Shown: in pieces, positions 1 through 28,163 of the stretch
Layout: every line of letters begins with the position of its first letter
How positions within the stretch are numbered: position 1 is the first letter of the stretch
Origin: Crotophaga sulcirostris
Lineage: Eukaryota; Chordata; Aves; Cuculiformes; Crotophagidae
Assembly: GCA_013397455.1 (NCBI GenBank)
Contig: VYZB01000196.1
Coordinates: 83,343-147,342 of the forward strand
DNA length: 64,000 nucleotides
Direction of reading: 5' to 3'
The notes under the pieces: model-generated
Seen by the model: the letters and a program-made list of their open reading frames with translations, nothing else
The model's database searches: none
Told to the model about the DNA's origin: nothing
Made by a program: the position numbers and the translations under genes

Positions 1-8810
<8,810 letters not shown>

Positions 8811-11800
8811 TAAATCTGCTACTGTGTAGCTGTGTTGCACAGCTTAATGTATACTGGAGTTTCTGTTTTAAATGTAGACTGCTACTATTTATTTACTATT
8901 ATTATTTACTATTTATTTATCTAGACAGCCTTTATAGTCTACCTTCTCTCAGTAAAATGCAATTTGTTGGTACATGAAGTGTTTACATTTCCCGCTATTT
9001 ATTTGTGATCTTTCAAGAAATGCTTTTTTTCCAGGGGAAGTTTCGCATTTCATCCCTGACGGTTGCAGTCGTACTGGAAGTAATCTAACCTTATGGTTAG
9101 ATTAAGCTGCTAATGAGGCATGCAGGTCCCCCTTTGTCAGCACTACTGGAAACTGTTGTAGATTGCTGGCCTTGAATCCTAGATCTAAGGAGCTTCTATT
9201 TGTTTCCCTTAATAGCGCATTTAGAAATGTAGACTCTGTTTAAAGAGACATGAATGTCACCTCTTCTGCTGGTTAATCACCTTATTAAAATAAGATTTGT
9301 ATTCATTTTAGCGTCTAGTTTGCTTTTGCACTATTAATTAGATTGTCAGATTATCCAAAAAAATCTACTTATATGTGTAATTAATTTTTTTCTCCAATAA
9401 ATGTTTTGTTTTCTCTTTATGCTATATGTATACTTTATTACTCTAGTACTGCTTGATCAGCTTCTGTACCTCTTAAACTGGTTGTTTTAAATTCTTTTGT
9501 TTAAAATACTGCTGCACAGCAATGTGAGTTGTGCAGTGTGTCTGTCCTGCACAGTTCTGCTTATCTATGTATGTAGTATAAGAACATTTGATCCAAGTAT
9601 TCTGTGTGAGTTAATCTTCATTGAATTTTTCTCTGGGTAAATCTAGCTACTTTGCTTTGATGTTGTGTTAAAAATCTGTAGTCTAGTCTGGTGGCTCCCT
9701 GTAGCAGCTGGTCACGGCATCTGGCCAAAAGGCTTTCACCTTGATTTTAGTGATAGTGTTCTATACTGTTGTGTCTGTAAAAGTGGGGGGTTTTAGGAGG
9801 AGAAGGAAAATTATCCTGTTTATTCCATTACCATGTTTCATAAACCTGCTTGTGAAGACTAATAATTTTAAACCTCTTGATGCCTCTGTGCATCTACTGC
9901 TCTTTCTTTACACATATATATTTTTTGATAAACAGCATAGGAATTTAATCCAGAGCCTGAAGCAGTTTTAGTCTATCTAGGAACTGTCAATACCAGGGTA
10001 ATGAATATTGAGCATGTAATGTATCACAGTTGGTGCCATCCTTTACTTCCTTTAGTGCAGGAACCATGCGTTTTTCCCTGGACTCTTGTTACACAGGCAG
10101 TTTGTCTTTTGGTGTAGATTTGGGCTGGGGTTGTCACTTGAGGTGCTCTTAGTAGTTACTGAAAGTTGCTCTCCTGAATATTTTGTGATTTTAAAAACCT
10201 GTTTCTGGAATGGGAATAAATCTCTTGTAGCTGGATGCTTTAGAATATTCCCAACCTATGCTTAAAGCTGACAAGCAGTGATAAAAGTAATATTCAATCA
10301 TGAAGATTAAGCAGGGAATAATTAGAGTGACTTACGTACAAACCACGTGAGCTTGTTAAAGAGATGACTTCCAACAATTTTATGTGTGTTGATCATGGCC
10401 TGAATGAAAACGTTGTTGCAGAATTTAACCCTGAAGTACTGGGCACTGTTCCACATAAGCAAGTCATTTAAACCAAACTTTTGGTAGGAGAGAGATAAAG
10501 TAACATTATGTACATGTATGTCTCATATATGTATAGATGGTATCCAAATTTGAGGTCTTTTGATGTGACTTGCAAAAAGTTAGTCTTTGTAGTGGCAGCT
10601 GAAGTTGCTAAGACGGTATTTGAGTTTTATTCTGTGTTACTTAAAGCTAAACCCAACAGAAAACCTGTCTACCCAAGTGGGAGAAGGCCATCCTGCTGGG
10701 TTCCTCTTAACTTGAATCTCTGTATCCAATAGTGAGAATATAAAATCTGTGTGGTGGCTCATGTGTTCAGAAAGCCCAATCCTGAGCGCTGAGTGAGAGA
10801 GATGATCTGTTAGTGGTGTTTCTAATACGCTCATTAGCTAATTCTCATCCTTCTAACTGAAGTGTTTAATTATTCATGTAAGACATTTTTTACAGTGTAA
10901 CTTCTGTGTTGAAAAATTAACTGGAAAGAGGGAACAGGGAATTAAAATTTGCAGAAGACGCCTGTGTGCAAGAATGTAGTTTTTATTTCTGTGTATATTG
11001 AGAGAAATGATTCTAGATTTTGTTGTCTCATACTTGACAAAAGAACTTTAGACTTGGTTGCTTTTTGCTCCGAACAGCAAGTTCTTGCAAGGCTGCCACA
11101 TTTTAATGCAGGTGTAACTTTTACATAAGTTTTCTGCTTCTTTGTTTGTGCAGATGGCTCAAGTTCTCAAAGTGCTTGGAAAACTTCAGTTGGAATAGTA
11201 GTTCACTGAATTATACATGTGGTGAGAAGAGAAGCTGGGGGCAAAATTAGTTGTTCGATGTTAGAAGCTGAGTATTTCATATTCAAAAAAATGATAATAT
11301 ATACATAAGACTTTTAATCCCCAGAATAAACTTCATGTATCCAATGAACCATCAAGTTGTGAAGTATTCTGTAGCTTCTGCGTTGGCATCACTTCATTTA
11401 AAAAATTGGTCACTTTTGCAGTGACGCACTTGTTAAAATGTGTGGGTGGCCGTAATCGTCTGGGACAGGAAGTGAACTAAAACTTGGTAAAATAAAGCTT
11501 TCCTTGTTTCAAACTTTGTTAGCTAAAACTAGGGCTGACACAACACAAGGGCCACTGGCAGTCACGCTCACTGGAACGTGCCTTGAGATATTTTAATAAG
11601 CTCTGCAGCCCTAATCGCTGGTGTTTGTCTCATCAGTATCTCACCTTAATGTCAGGGTTTAGCAATTCCCTGCTGAGGTAGTGCTGCTCTGCTGGCTGAG
11701 AGGTAAAAATGTGAGTGAGTCCCTAAACATTCGTTTATTCCCTTCCCTTTCTGAGTGAAACAAGACCTCTCCAGGCAGCTTTTCTTACCGAGTGTTCAGG

Positions 11801-14300
11801 ATGAGCGTGAATTACAAGAATATCAGTAAAAATCTGAGGATGCGTTCAGGAGCTCAACAAAGATCCATGCTTTGCAGTAAATGGGACATGGTGTGTATTA
11901 AACCTTTTTGAAAAGGAAAAGAAAATCAAAACGGAAGTCTGGACGCTTGAAATGCTGCCACGTGTCTAATATTTAATGAAGAGTTTTCCTAGCTTTATGG
12001 GTATGGCAGAGTTAAAGAATTTTTGTCACCATGAAAGCCACCAGTTGGTTATGAATGAGTGCCAGTGAAAGGAAATACATGAGACAGCTGTTTTTCTGTT
12101 TATTAAACTAGATATCTTTTTTGAGTCTTGAAATAGAATGACCCAGAAATTATATATTCAATAACAAACCTGTTATGTAGTAACCTATTCAGGCAGAAGA
12201 GGGCTGATCGTTCTATTTTTAAATAAGTTCTAGGCTTACATAGGAAGTGTGAAGCAATAAAGCTGGTAATGCTGAAGAGCACAGCCCCGTCATAAATGCT
12301 CATCTTGATGGCTCTAGCGATGTTCTAACTTGTGTGCAGAAGAACATTTAATTCCCCTGAGTCGCGTGATTAATCATATATAGAACAAAAGGATAGATTT
12401 TTATTAAGCCACAAGCTTAATTGCAAAAGCAATGAGTAAGTTTGTGTAGAAGACAAGGGCAGGCCCTGTTATTTGATTTTTCGTGTGCAATAGAAGCGTC
12501 ACCGCTCCTTAATAAAAAATACTCGAGCAGAAATAGTTGAAGAAAAAGAAACTCATAAGGTACAATGTGGCTCTAATGCACTGGCAGCTTGCGTAGCGCA
12601 GTCTGGAATCTGGTCCTGCATTATTTGATGTGGAAATGTAAATTTTGAACAGTTAAAGAGCATATGTATGAAGTTAGCGGTACTGTCCAAACAATTGGGT
12701 TCAGTTTTGCATCTGAGAAATAGCAGTTTTTTTCCTCTTGATTTCCATCTTGCTGCGTAGATCGTATCAGGAACTAATGTAATGTACGTTAATAAGGTTT
12801 ACGCTCAGTTGTGTGATGCAGAAGCACGGATATGGTTGTCATCAAATGGCAGCACAGACCAGAGCTTCCAGAAAGTTTGGAATTTTGTAGCAGCTTCTAG
12901 TGTGACAGGACTGGATTTGCTTTTTTTTTTTAATGAAACAGTGTCAAGCTGTTCAGGTGCTGAGGTGCCATACGTGACTCAATCTGCTTTTTGTGCGTTT
13001 TCATTTACAAATGCACTTAATCATAAACCAGAAGTTTTACTCTTGTAATGTTTTGTAGCATCTTTAAGTGTTATATTGAGGCTTAACAATTAGGCTAAGG
13101 TTGCTACACAGTTACTCCAATTAGTGTGTGTGCTCTGCCTCTAATGAGCAAACACTTCAGTTTGTAATTTGGATTTTTGGAGTACTTCACGAATACTTGG
13201 ACATTAAATGTCCTGATGTTGCTTACAGCCTTAGGACAGCTAAGTGTCAAATATATCAAATATATTGGTATATGTATTTGCCTGAAATCTCCTAGACATG
13301 TTCTCTCCAGTTGAATAAATCACTTGATCTTATCTACACTTCTATCACATCTTTCAAAGCTATAGAGAATAGTCTGGCACTTCTAGAATCCTGGTAGCTG
13401 TCCAAAAATATCCGTGCAGCCAGCTGTTTGCAGCTCTCGAGGCAATGTGTTTTTTCAGCACCGGTAAGATTTGTAGCCAGAACCCAGAGTGGCAGCAGTG
13501 TGTGTTTGTATATTAAACCAAAAAGTACATCTTTGCATGTCTTTCTATATGTGTGTGTGTTGTGTTAAAAAATATAAAATGCTTACACAGGTACAGGTAT
13601 TGGGCTGTAGGCTTTAAAGCAAACCTGTCTTTTGTTTCCATATCAGTTAGCAGATAAATTCACAACCTGTGCTTATATTTTTTTGTAACCTCTGCCTGAC
13701 TCAGCAGGAAGCAGGCCTGCAGAGTTCCTTCTCTGTCTGTAGGTTTAAGAAATCACCACTAGCCATGTGGAGTAATTGCCATGCCTTGGTCCCTTCTAGG
13801 CCTGTGTGCCAAGATAAGGGATTTAACTGCACTCCTGTTTTTCTCTCCCTTAATTTAGGGTAAGAATTGCATAATACAGGCTGATGTTTATGCCAAGCTT
13901 TTGCAGATCTCGTGTGCTACTTGACGAAGTATGTCTTCGTGACCCAGGCATTAGGTTTGTGATTCCAGCAAGATTAAGAATTGCAGTTGCCTGTGCTGGT
14001 AGTGGTAGCTTCACTTTTTCAGCTGCGAGAGAAGTCTGCAGGGAAGATATGATGGTGTAGGAGGAGTTCTTAGACATTGTTGTGTACTGTCTGTTCTACA
14101 TGGGAATTTTGGCAGCAGGCTGTGCCATGTATTGAGTACTGCCTTGCTCATTGCAGGATGGTTCTTTTGCTCATCCTTTCCTTTTCTCTGCTTTAGAAAA
14201 TCTGTTTTCTGTATAGGACTTTTTTTTTCCTAAGGTTCGGGAAGTACTTTGAGAAGCACGGACTATGAACTGTAACTTCTACAGATACAAGTATATCAAA

Positions 14301-14652
14301 GAATCATAGAATTATTTGAGCTGAAAGGGACCTTAAAGATCATCCAGTTCCAACCCACCTGCCATGGACAGGGACACCTCCCACAGACCAGGCTGCTCAA
14401 GGCCCCATCCAACCTGGCCTTGAACACCTACAGGGATGGGGCATCCACAACTTCTCTGAACAACCTGTGCCAGTGTCTCACCTCGCTGATAGTAAAGAAT
14501 TTCTTCTTAATATCTCATCTAAATCTCCCCTCTTTCAGCTTAAAACAATTTCCCCTTCTATCCCTGCTCTCCCTGATAAATAGTCCCTCCCTTCCTTTCC
14601 TGTAGGCCCCTTGCAAGTACTGGAACGGTGCTATAAGGTCCCCTCAGAGATC
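14301..14652 (-). mobile_element. CR1 LINE 3' fragment, antisense to MKLN1
   Basis: It begins with gaatcatagaattatttgag, the reverse of a CR1 3' end, followed by ccttaaagatcatccagttc and the conserved blocks for caggctgctcaaggcc and cttgaacacctacagggatg. It ends around the gtcccctcagagatctta segment, so it is strongly 5'-truncated. Reading frames are decayed. Confidence 0.92.
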
Positions 14653-14810
14653 TTAATTTCTTTAAGCTAAACTTTATTTAAAAGTAGTGAAGACCTGCTG
14701 TGAAAATCACATGTTTATCCTGACACTCTCTAGAACGGCGTCAGTACTGTTTCTAGTTTCATAATTAGTTGCTTTATAGAGCCATGACAGAAGGACTAAG
14801 AACTAAATAA

Positions 14811-14880
14811 TAGAATCATAGAATGGTTTGAGTAAAAAGGGACCTTAAAGACCATCCAGTTCCAACCCCCTTGTGATGGC
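14811..14880 (-). mobile_element. Short CR1 3' end, antisense
   Basis: About 70 bases of reversed CR1 tail (tagaatcatagaatggtttg, then gggaccttaaagaccatcca) that stop abruptly after the ccaacccccttgtgatggcc block. It lies 160 bases beyond a longer antisense CR1 and is an independent 3' end, because both copies start with their own terminal repeat. Confidence 0.85.
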
Positions 14881-16100
14881 CATAAGTGGAAAGGGAAAAT
14901 TTGTTCTACTTCTTGCCCAAAATATACACTTCCAGGTTAAGATAATACTACTGATGGATGGAGCTGTTTAGCTGAAGCAGAGTGATGCCTGTGGCACTGG
15001 TCTGTGCTCAGGAACCATAGAAAGCAGCCACATGCTTACAAATTCTCTACTTGACGTCGATGAAAGGCTCAAAATACTGCATCATGTTTGGTTTGGCAGT
15101 GCTGTTTCTTGGAGGAAAGGGCCACCAGCAGTGCCTGCAGTGGGAGGTGTCCTACAACGCCTTGCAGATCAGCTTGTACCGTAGCCTCAATCACAAGCTT
15201 TTGTAACAAAATCCATCATGATGAGTAATTTTGATTCTGCGCTTAGTCTCGGTTCTCCGTGTACTGCTTATTTCTGAGAAGTTAGCCAAGAGAATTAAAC
15301 ACATAGTTTTCAGGTATAAAACCTGTTGTTTTCTGCAAGACAGGATGTCTCCAGACTCCCTCCAAGACCTATTTGTAGGGGAAGGTTGAATAAACTTGAT
15401 GCTCAGTGGTCCCTGATGAATGGTACAAGTGCTTTTCTGCATATGCTTCTCAAATAGAACAGAGCTTTTCCTCCAGCAGTGTTGGTGAAGCTGGTAGCTG
15501 GGGCCTGAATATAAATAATCTGGCTATTCATACACTGTGAGCAGGACGTCTGTCTAAGATGGGAGCAAATACCCACAAGGGAGATGATTTTCGTTGTTTT
15601 GTATGTAAAGCCTCTTTATTTTTAGTTAAGTGTCTTGGTGTTATTTGGTTATGGCTAATAAGCAGTTGGTTCCTACGTTAGCCACACTTTAAAACTAGTC
15701 TGTGTTCAGTGGTTAAATGCTGTCAGCCCAGAGAGGAAAAGTAATTTGATGTTCTCTTAGCATGTGGAACATACTGTATTTATCTAATCGTGTATTCAGT
15801 TTAGGTTTCATTTCACGCTGTGGTGGGTGTTTGAATCATCGCTCTCTGTAGTTTGAGCCTATTTGCCAGATTTCAGGAAGTCTTGTATCCAACTTGAAGG
15901 AATGTATGTAAGCCCTGAATAGAAATGCTAGGAATAGGTCGTTCAACCAAATCTTTTTTCCTGGATAAGCTGCTTTTCAAGTAATATTCCTAAAAAACCT
16001 TTGCTTCATTCCAGGAACAAAGGGGATAGTTCAGTAATGGGGAGGAATCGTCTTAACTTTCATTCTCTGGCTTTGTAAACTGAGTTTTTGAAGGCTGTAA

Positions 16101-17821
<1,721 letters not shown>

Positions 17822-18776
17822 TGAGTAGAAAATAATCTCTTCTTATACTTGTGCCAGTCTTGGCACTTATGACTTCATTGTACTCAGGCAGAGTATCCAC
17901 AATAGCTATTCCATTTCATAATCTTTTAGGGTGGTTAGACTGGAACACAGTGAAGTCCTGTTACTAAGAAATAATAGCTTCATAATTTAAATCCTGGGGA
18001 ATGAAAGTGAAATACAGTAATTTTCAGAAATACAGTTGTTGAGTCAACTAATTGCTGGAGAAGCTGCTTTCTGTCCTGTTATGCATTGCTATATAGAGCT
18101 TTGAAAAAGTCGTTACGCTAAATACCAGTAAAAGTTTCAGCACTGATAACCCTAGATTTTGACAAAGGTTGAAGTCTTTTGTTCAAAAACGCGCTTGCAA
18201 TGCACAGAGCAACAGCAGAAACCTTCCTTGTTCTCTTCCTGCTGCTTTAATCATGAAGTCTGGCTAAAGATGACATCCAGGGGCAGAGGAGAATTGTACC
18301 CTGTGATGTCCAGCCTTGTTTCTCTGAAGCTTGCTGAACGGGGTGCTGATGAAGGCCTGTGACTGTGACTTGTGATGGGAGCAGGTGAGGATCTCTTGCT
18401 TTCTTCATGCAGGCCAGAGAGAACAAGGAACTTACAGTGACCATCAGTGATATTGCTTGGATTTAATCCAAGAATTTAGAGGCTTTCAGCTTTTTTGTAG
18501 CTCATTAAATTTATCTTCCCCTTCTACCTACTGAGAGAGTAAAAGAATGATGAGTTTTAAACTAGCTATTTAAGGTTAAAAGTAGAGCAAGGAGGTATTT
18601 ATTGAAAAATGAGATAAGATCCTGTTGACTAATTTAGATGAATTTAGAAATATTTTAGAAGTGTTGGGTTATTCCTTTGCCAAGACTTGGATGATAGTGG
18701 TTGTGTAGAGGCTCCCCTCGGAGCCCTTTGCTCTACACAGCTTTCAGAATTTCCTTTCGTGTTTGCCTCAGGTATT

Positions 18777-18818
18777 AGAATCATAGAATCTTTGCGATTG
18801 GAAAAGACCTCTAACTGA
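18777..18818 (-). mobile_element. CR1 3' tail remnant, antisense
   Basis: The bases ttagaatcatagaatctttg then cgattggaaaagacctctaa match the reversed 3' end of the CR1 group whose tail reads aggtcttttccaa on the sense strand. Only about 40 bases are recognisable, so this is a very short 5'-truncated insertion or a decayed one. Confidence 0.7.
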
Positions 18819-21800
18819 AGAATTGCTAACTTCAGGCTGGGAATCCAGGAATCATTTTTGTGCCATAAAAGGTGGTGTTTCTCATGATTACAGAAGTAGA
18901 GAAATTGGTTGTTCATTGCGTTTGTTTTCGGCTGCTACTTTTGGAAGCATCTGTAACAGTTGGCTTTCAGAAACCTCAAGAGGAGCAGAGGAACAGTTAA
19001 AGGTTGACTGTATCAGGAAAGTTAAATTGAATTTTTTTTTTAATGTATTATGAAGATTCCCACATGAGGATTTTGGTAAATGCTATTTTTCAGTTGCTGA
19101 AAACCAGCAAGTAGTTACTGTAGGGCTAAAGGGGGGAAGGAAAAGGTCACCAGCTACTTCTCTGGATGTGCAAATTGTGTTCCAGCAAAATGTGTTCTGA
19201 TGTTAGGAAGTGTTAGCAGTAAGTTGAAACTTGTTAGGAAAGTGAAATGCTGGTTGATTTCTACTACCAGGATTTTTTCTCTGACAGGACATAAGTAATA
19301 TCAATAGTTACATGGCTTGTTTTATTAGGATGGGTTCCTGAAGTAGCAATAACCATTGTGGTGTATGTATTAATACTAGAATTATATTTAACTGTCATTT
19401 GATCATTAGTAATATTTGAAATGAGTTTTTTTTGAAACAATCTTCTATGAAGAAATTCCTGTGCTAGGACAGAAAGGAGAATACTCTTTTCACCAAAACC
19501 TATTAAAATCTCTAGCTGATGGCGAGTGCCATTTTGTTTATGAAGTTGTGAGTGTTTTTTTTTGCTGTGAAACAACTGCAAAACGATGTTACGAAATTCT
19601 GTTATTTTTCAGATTCACAGCTTGAAGATGTTTTCAGTTTGTTACAATTTCCAAGCTGCTAGCCAAAGCAACTCAAAATTTGAAATACCGTGCTGTGTTC
19701 CTTGTAATGCTGCCAGTAAACACGAGGCCAAAATCTGCCCTTTTGGACTCTTCGAGACTGACACTGCAGAAGTTCCTGTTATCAGTGAGATTTGCGTATT
19801 TGGGGAAGGCAGGAGAGAGTTGGGCAGCGACTTGCATCAAGCATTTGCTTTATAATTCTGCAGATAAGCCTGCGATTCTCTGCTGACCTATAAACAACAC
19901 AGCAGTGAGGTTTATATGGGAGGACAGGGCAGGGGGAATGTGACATGAGTAGATCTGTGAGAGGGGAGATACTTCCTGCAACTCCCATCGCTCGTATCTT
20001 GGAGGAAGTTTTAGACTTATAGAAAGCACAAAAAATAACTTTTCTTTCTCCCCTTTTGTCAAGGAAAACCTTGCACTTCTTTTAGTTTAATTAGTTCAAC
20101 TTCAGTTCCTTAGCTCTGAAATGCCGAGTTGGGCAGACTTTTGACCTACTTGACAAGTAATTTTTACATTTCATGTAACACCTCATTAAAGAACTTGGGA
20201 GGGGGTAGAATATATTCTTACGGGGAGGATATAGAAGAACAGTCTTCTTAATGTCTGTGGACTTTTGTTTCATGCTTTGTTTTTTTTGGTTACTCCAAGC
20301 AGAGATTGTTTTTTTGCACTGTGTCCTTGAAAGCAGAAGGTGTTGTAAAGACTGATTGCTGTGAAAGAGCCTGAAGAAATGCTGGGTGTAATTCTCATGC
20401 TGGTTTGTTACTAGCATGGGAGTTGTTAACTAGGCTTCAAGATCTTTAAGCATGGGTGTAAGAGAAAAGAACAGTACTTTCTTAATGGATCTTTTCTATG
20501 TTAAATGTATTGACTGCATCTTTACTTGCATTTTTGCAAAGACGTGCTGTTTGTGTGTCTGCTGCCTGTAGACGAGGCACACAGAAATTAGTTTGAGAGG
20601 TATTTGAAATTATTGCGATGTTTTTAATGCCTCAGCTACTGTCCTCTCTAGGATACAGGATTACAGTCCTTACCTAGGCATAGATTCCTACTAGTGAGAA
20701 GTATCCCCTAAAACCATCTTTGTGTGGGTAAAGAACTGTTAAAGTGACCTAAATAGCTTCTGCTTACGTTGAAGTCATATTGATTTTTTTTATTATTATT
20801 TTCTTCTTCTGCTGGGCACCTCACTGTGCAGTGGCAGTTCAGCTGGTCTGAACAGTTCTAGGCAGATTGTTGCAGTACATGCCGCAAAAAGACGATGCTG
20901 AGGTATCTTCATGTTAAAAACTGGAAAAATAACTGTAGCTTTAGGCTTCAGATTCAACAGGTTTTAATTGTAGTGTGTTTCCAGCTCAAAGGTACGTGTG
21001 TGAGGAAAAAAAGCAATATAGCAGATGATGGGTAGTGTAAGACCTGGCTGCTGCAGCTGTATTACAAGATAGTCTATCTGCTGATTTTTGTAGAGGAGGA
21101 TGTTCCTCAGCTGTTGCGGAAGCTCGAGTAGGTTTGTGTCTACCTGGGCTGTGTTGTGAAATCTAAAGTGGGTGAAGGGGAGGAGAAATGAAAACGAGCC
21201 CTTGGGAGAGGTGAGAAAGAAAGGGTTGTGCCTAGAAGAGGTTATATCCACACCCAGCATCCTAGAGTGCTGGTACCTTCAAGTCTTGGGCAGAAATAAA
21301 AATGAGATTGATGTGTTCGTGTGACTGTTGCTACTTCTGTGCAGCACGTAGTGTCTCCTTCTTTCAGGTCTAACTTAGATTGTGGCTGCTTTAAAAGGAA
21401 ATTTGTCTGAAGAGCTAAGCACACCTGGGAAGGCTTCAAAAAGGAGAGGGCAGAGGAAGGGATGAGAGGCATCTCCTTTGTGTGATCTGGGAGCCAGGGT
21501 GGAGGTTGAGAAATGGGGAGATGATCCAGCAGAACACTTGTTCTTTACCATGGGTATAGAAATCCAATTACTGTTTCATCTCTTCCGCTTTGTTTCTTTT
21601 CCTGCTCCTGTGGAGTAGTTTAAAAAGGTGAAATTTAGTTTTCTTTGGCTGCGCAGCGCTGCATTCCCTATACAACTTAATATCTGTTTTCCTGCAAGTA
21701 GATGATTGCACGTGAGAATCTTGATGTTTAAAATGCCACTTCTGGTGTTTTGTTTCCTTTTTGTAAACAAGGCTGTTGAAGGTTCTGTGTGAACTGAGGG

Positions 21801-23404
21801 AGTGTGAGCCAGTTGGTGGCTTTGCACTGCTTTGTGGAGATATCTTCCCAGGATTCTTATACACATCCTGATACATCTTTCAGGCTGTAGTTGGCTACTA
21901 GATAAGACGGTGAATTGTTCAATTTTTCCAGGATAAGTTGGTATAAGTTTGCTGAAAAAAGTAGAGGCAGACGCCTTTGCTTTTTTTCTGGAATGAGCTG
22001 GGAAAGTGGTAATACTTTGGCTTGATTTTTCACCCAGTACACTCAGTGCTATGAAATTGGCCTTAGGTTGAGTGAGCATCAGGCATTTTATGGTCTCACT
22101 CCACTTGAGGTGGTCGGTGGTTTGGTTCAGTGTTTCAGTGCAAGAAACTTATGGAAAGGTTTTGATTCTTTATAGCTGAGCATATACCAAATTTAACTTC
22201 AGTTTGGTCTTGATCTGTGTTTGGGTCTGAGGAAAAATCAAAGGTGGTATTTTATGTTTTGCACTTACATGTGGTATTTTGTCAGTCTGCTGCCTTCATA
22301 GGTGGGATACCCAGAGTTAAATTTATCTGTGTACCTGGATTTAAAAATAGTGAAGTTTTATAGTAGTGCTCATCCTGTGCAGAGGACGAAATTAAGCAAG
22401 AAGGAAGTTTCTTGGGTGGAGTGTATGCAATGTGGAAGGAAGACAGGTGACTCCTGCTTTTCCTGACCATTTCATTTCTATCTCCACGAACACGCACCTA
22501 CTAAGAGCTGCTCTGAAAGTGTCTCACTTTGTGTGCTGAGCAGTCAAGTAGAAAGAAACTATTTGAACAAGATGACTGTAATGTGTAAAGTACCTACTTA
22601 TGGATATTAGAATCAGTTACAAATTGCTTATTCTAAGTTTCTTTGGATGTTTTCTAATGATCTTTTCTCCTGATGACTGTTCCCAGAAGTTGTCATAAGT
22701 ATTTACCAACAAGTTCATAGAAACATCCTTTAAAATTTAGAAAATCATGTATTTGACCATATGCCAAAACTCATTGCAGAAAATGATGGATCTAGCTTGT
22801 TAGAAGCGTAAACACTTAAGAACCTTTAAGAGCTCAGGAACAACTTTAAGACAAATTTTGGTTTTGATTTCATCAAGGAATAGGTCAGAAAGTCCTCAGT
22901 TCAACAAGTTAATCTCAGTGGTATTTTGTAGTGGTTTGAAAGACACCAAGCAATTTCTCTGTGGCAAAAATAGTTTCTGTGGAAGGGAGGAAGTAGTGGA
23001 TTCAGTGCTGTTGCCCGTAACTACTCATTCACCTCTCATACTGTCTTTTCCTGTTTATCAGTACAATCAAATAAAAAGGAAATAAAAGTATTTGAATTGA
23101 AACCACTTGATTTTACTGCAGTTTTGAGGAGTCAGAGTTCACACAAGTTTTCTGGGGATTGGAGTTGCTCTGAAAGCAGACCTAAGTCTTAACCTGCAGG
23201 TTAATCAATAGATCAGTGCGAGACCGTAGGTGTTAATGCAGAGTGGTGGAGAAGCCTTAGCTGAGGGGCTGCAGTGTGTTTCAGGGGTCATTTAGTATTT
23301 TATACCAATATGCAGATAGAACAGTATTAGCCAAAAAGCTGCACATGTTTAAGCTTTAGAAAAAAAAAAATAGATACAGTTTTTAAATTGGGAGCTGACA
23401 GTTT

Positions 23405-23430
23405 TCCCTCCCTCCCTCCCTCCCTCCTCC
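23405..23430. repeat. (TCCC)n microsatellite
   Basis: A run of about five CCCT units (ccctccctccctccctccct) followed by tcctcc. It is pyrimidine-pure on the + strand and lies about 475 bases upstream of the exon 5 acceptor, too far to act as its polypyrimidine tract. The run is likely to vary in length between individuals. Confidence 0.9.
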
Positions 23431-23863
23431 ACAACTTGCAGATGTTACTAATTTTGTAAAATTTGAAATACTCAAGCTTCTTGTCTTTACCATTAGGGAA
23501 AATGTTGCTGATAAACGTGGAAGTAAATGTTCTGTGAGGAAAAATACTGTCACTAGTGAGCCTGTGATTCCCATCCATGTCAAAGCTTCTTGCCTCTTTG
23601 AGCTGTTTCAAATGATAGTATTTTCACTCTTTTGCTTAAAGCAAGCTTTTGCTTTGTAATGATCTGCTGTGTTAATGTTGCTTGGCACAGGTTGCTTTAA
23701 ATGACAACTTGAACATGATGTATTTGGTAATTTTCTCAAGCTTACTTAAATGAACTAGAGCTTATGTCAAATCAGAAATACTGAATTTTGTTTAATGTTC
23801 AGAAACATTCTGTTGAAATAGTACAATGTATAGCCTGATAAGACTACCACAGTGGTGGTTTGA

Positions 23864-28163
<4,300 letters not shown>

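Noticed and set aside
21576..22079. ATG-initiated minus-strand open frame of 167 codons in intron 4, the longest in the window
   Set aside because: No domain, signal or family is recognisable, composition is Ser/Thr/Lys/Gln-rich as expected from antisense AT-rich DNA, and by a rough estimate about one frame of this length is expected by chance in 64 kb read in six frames.
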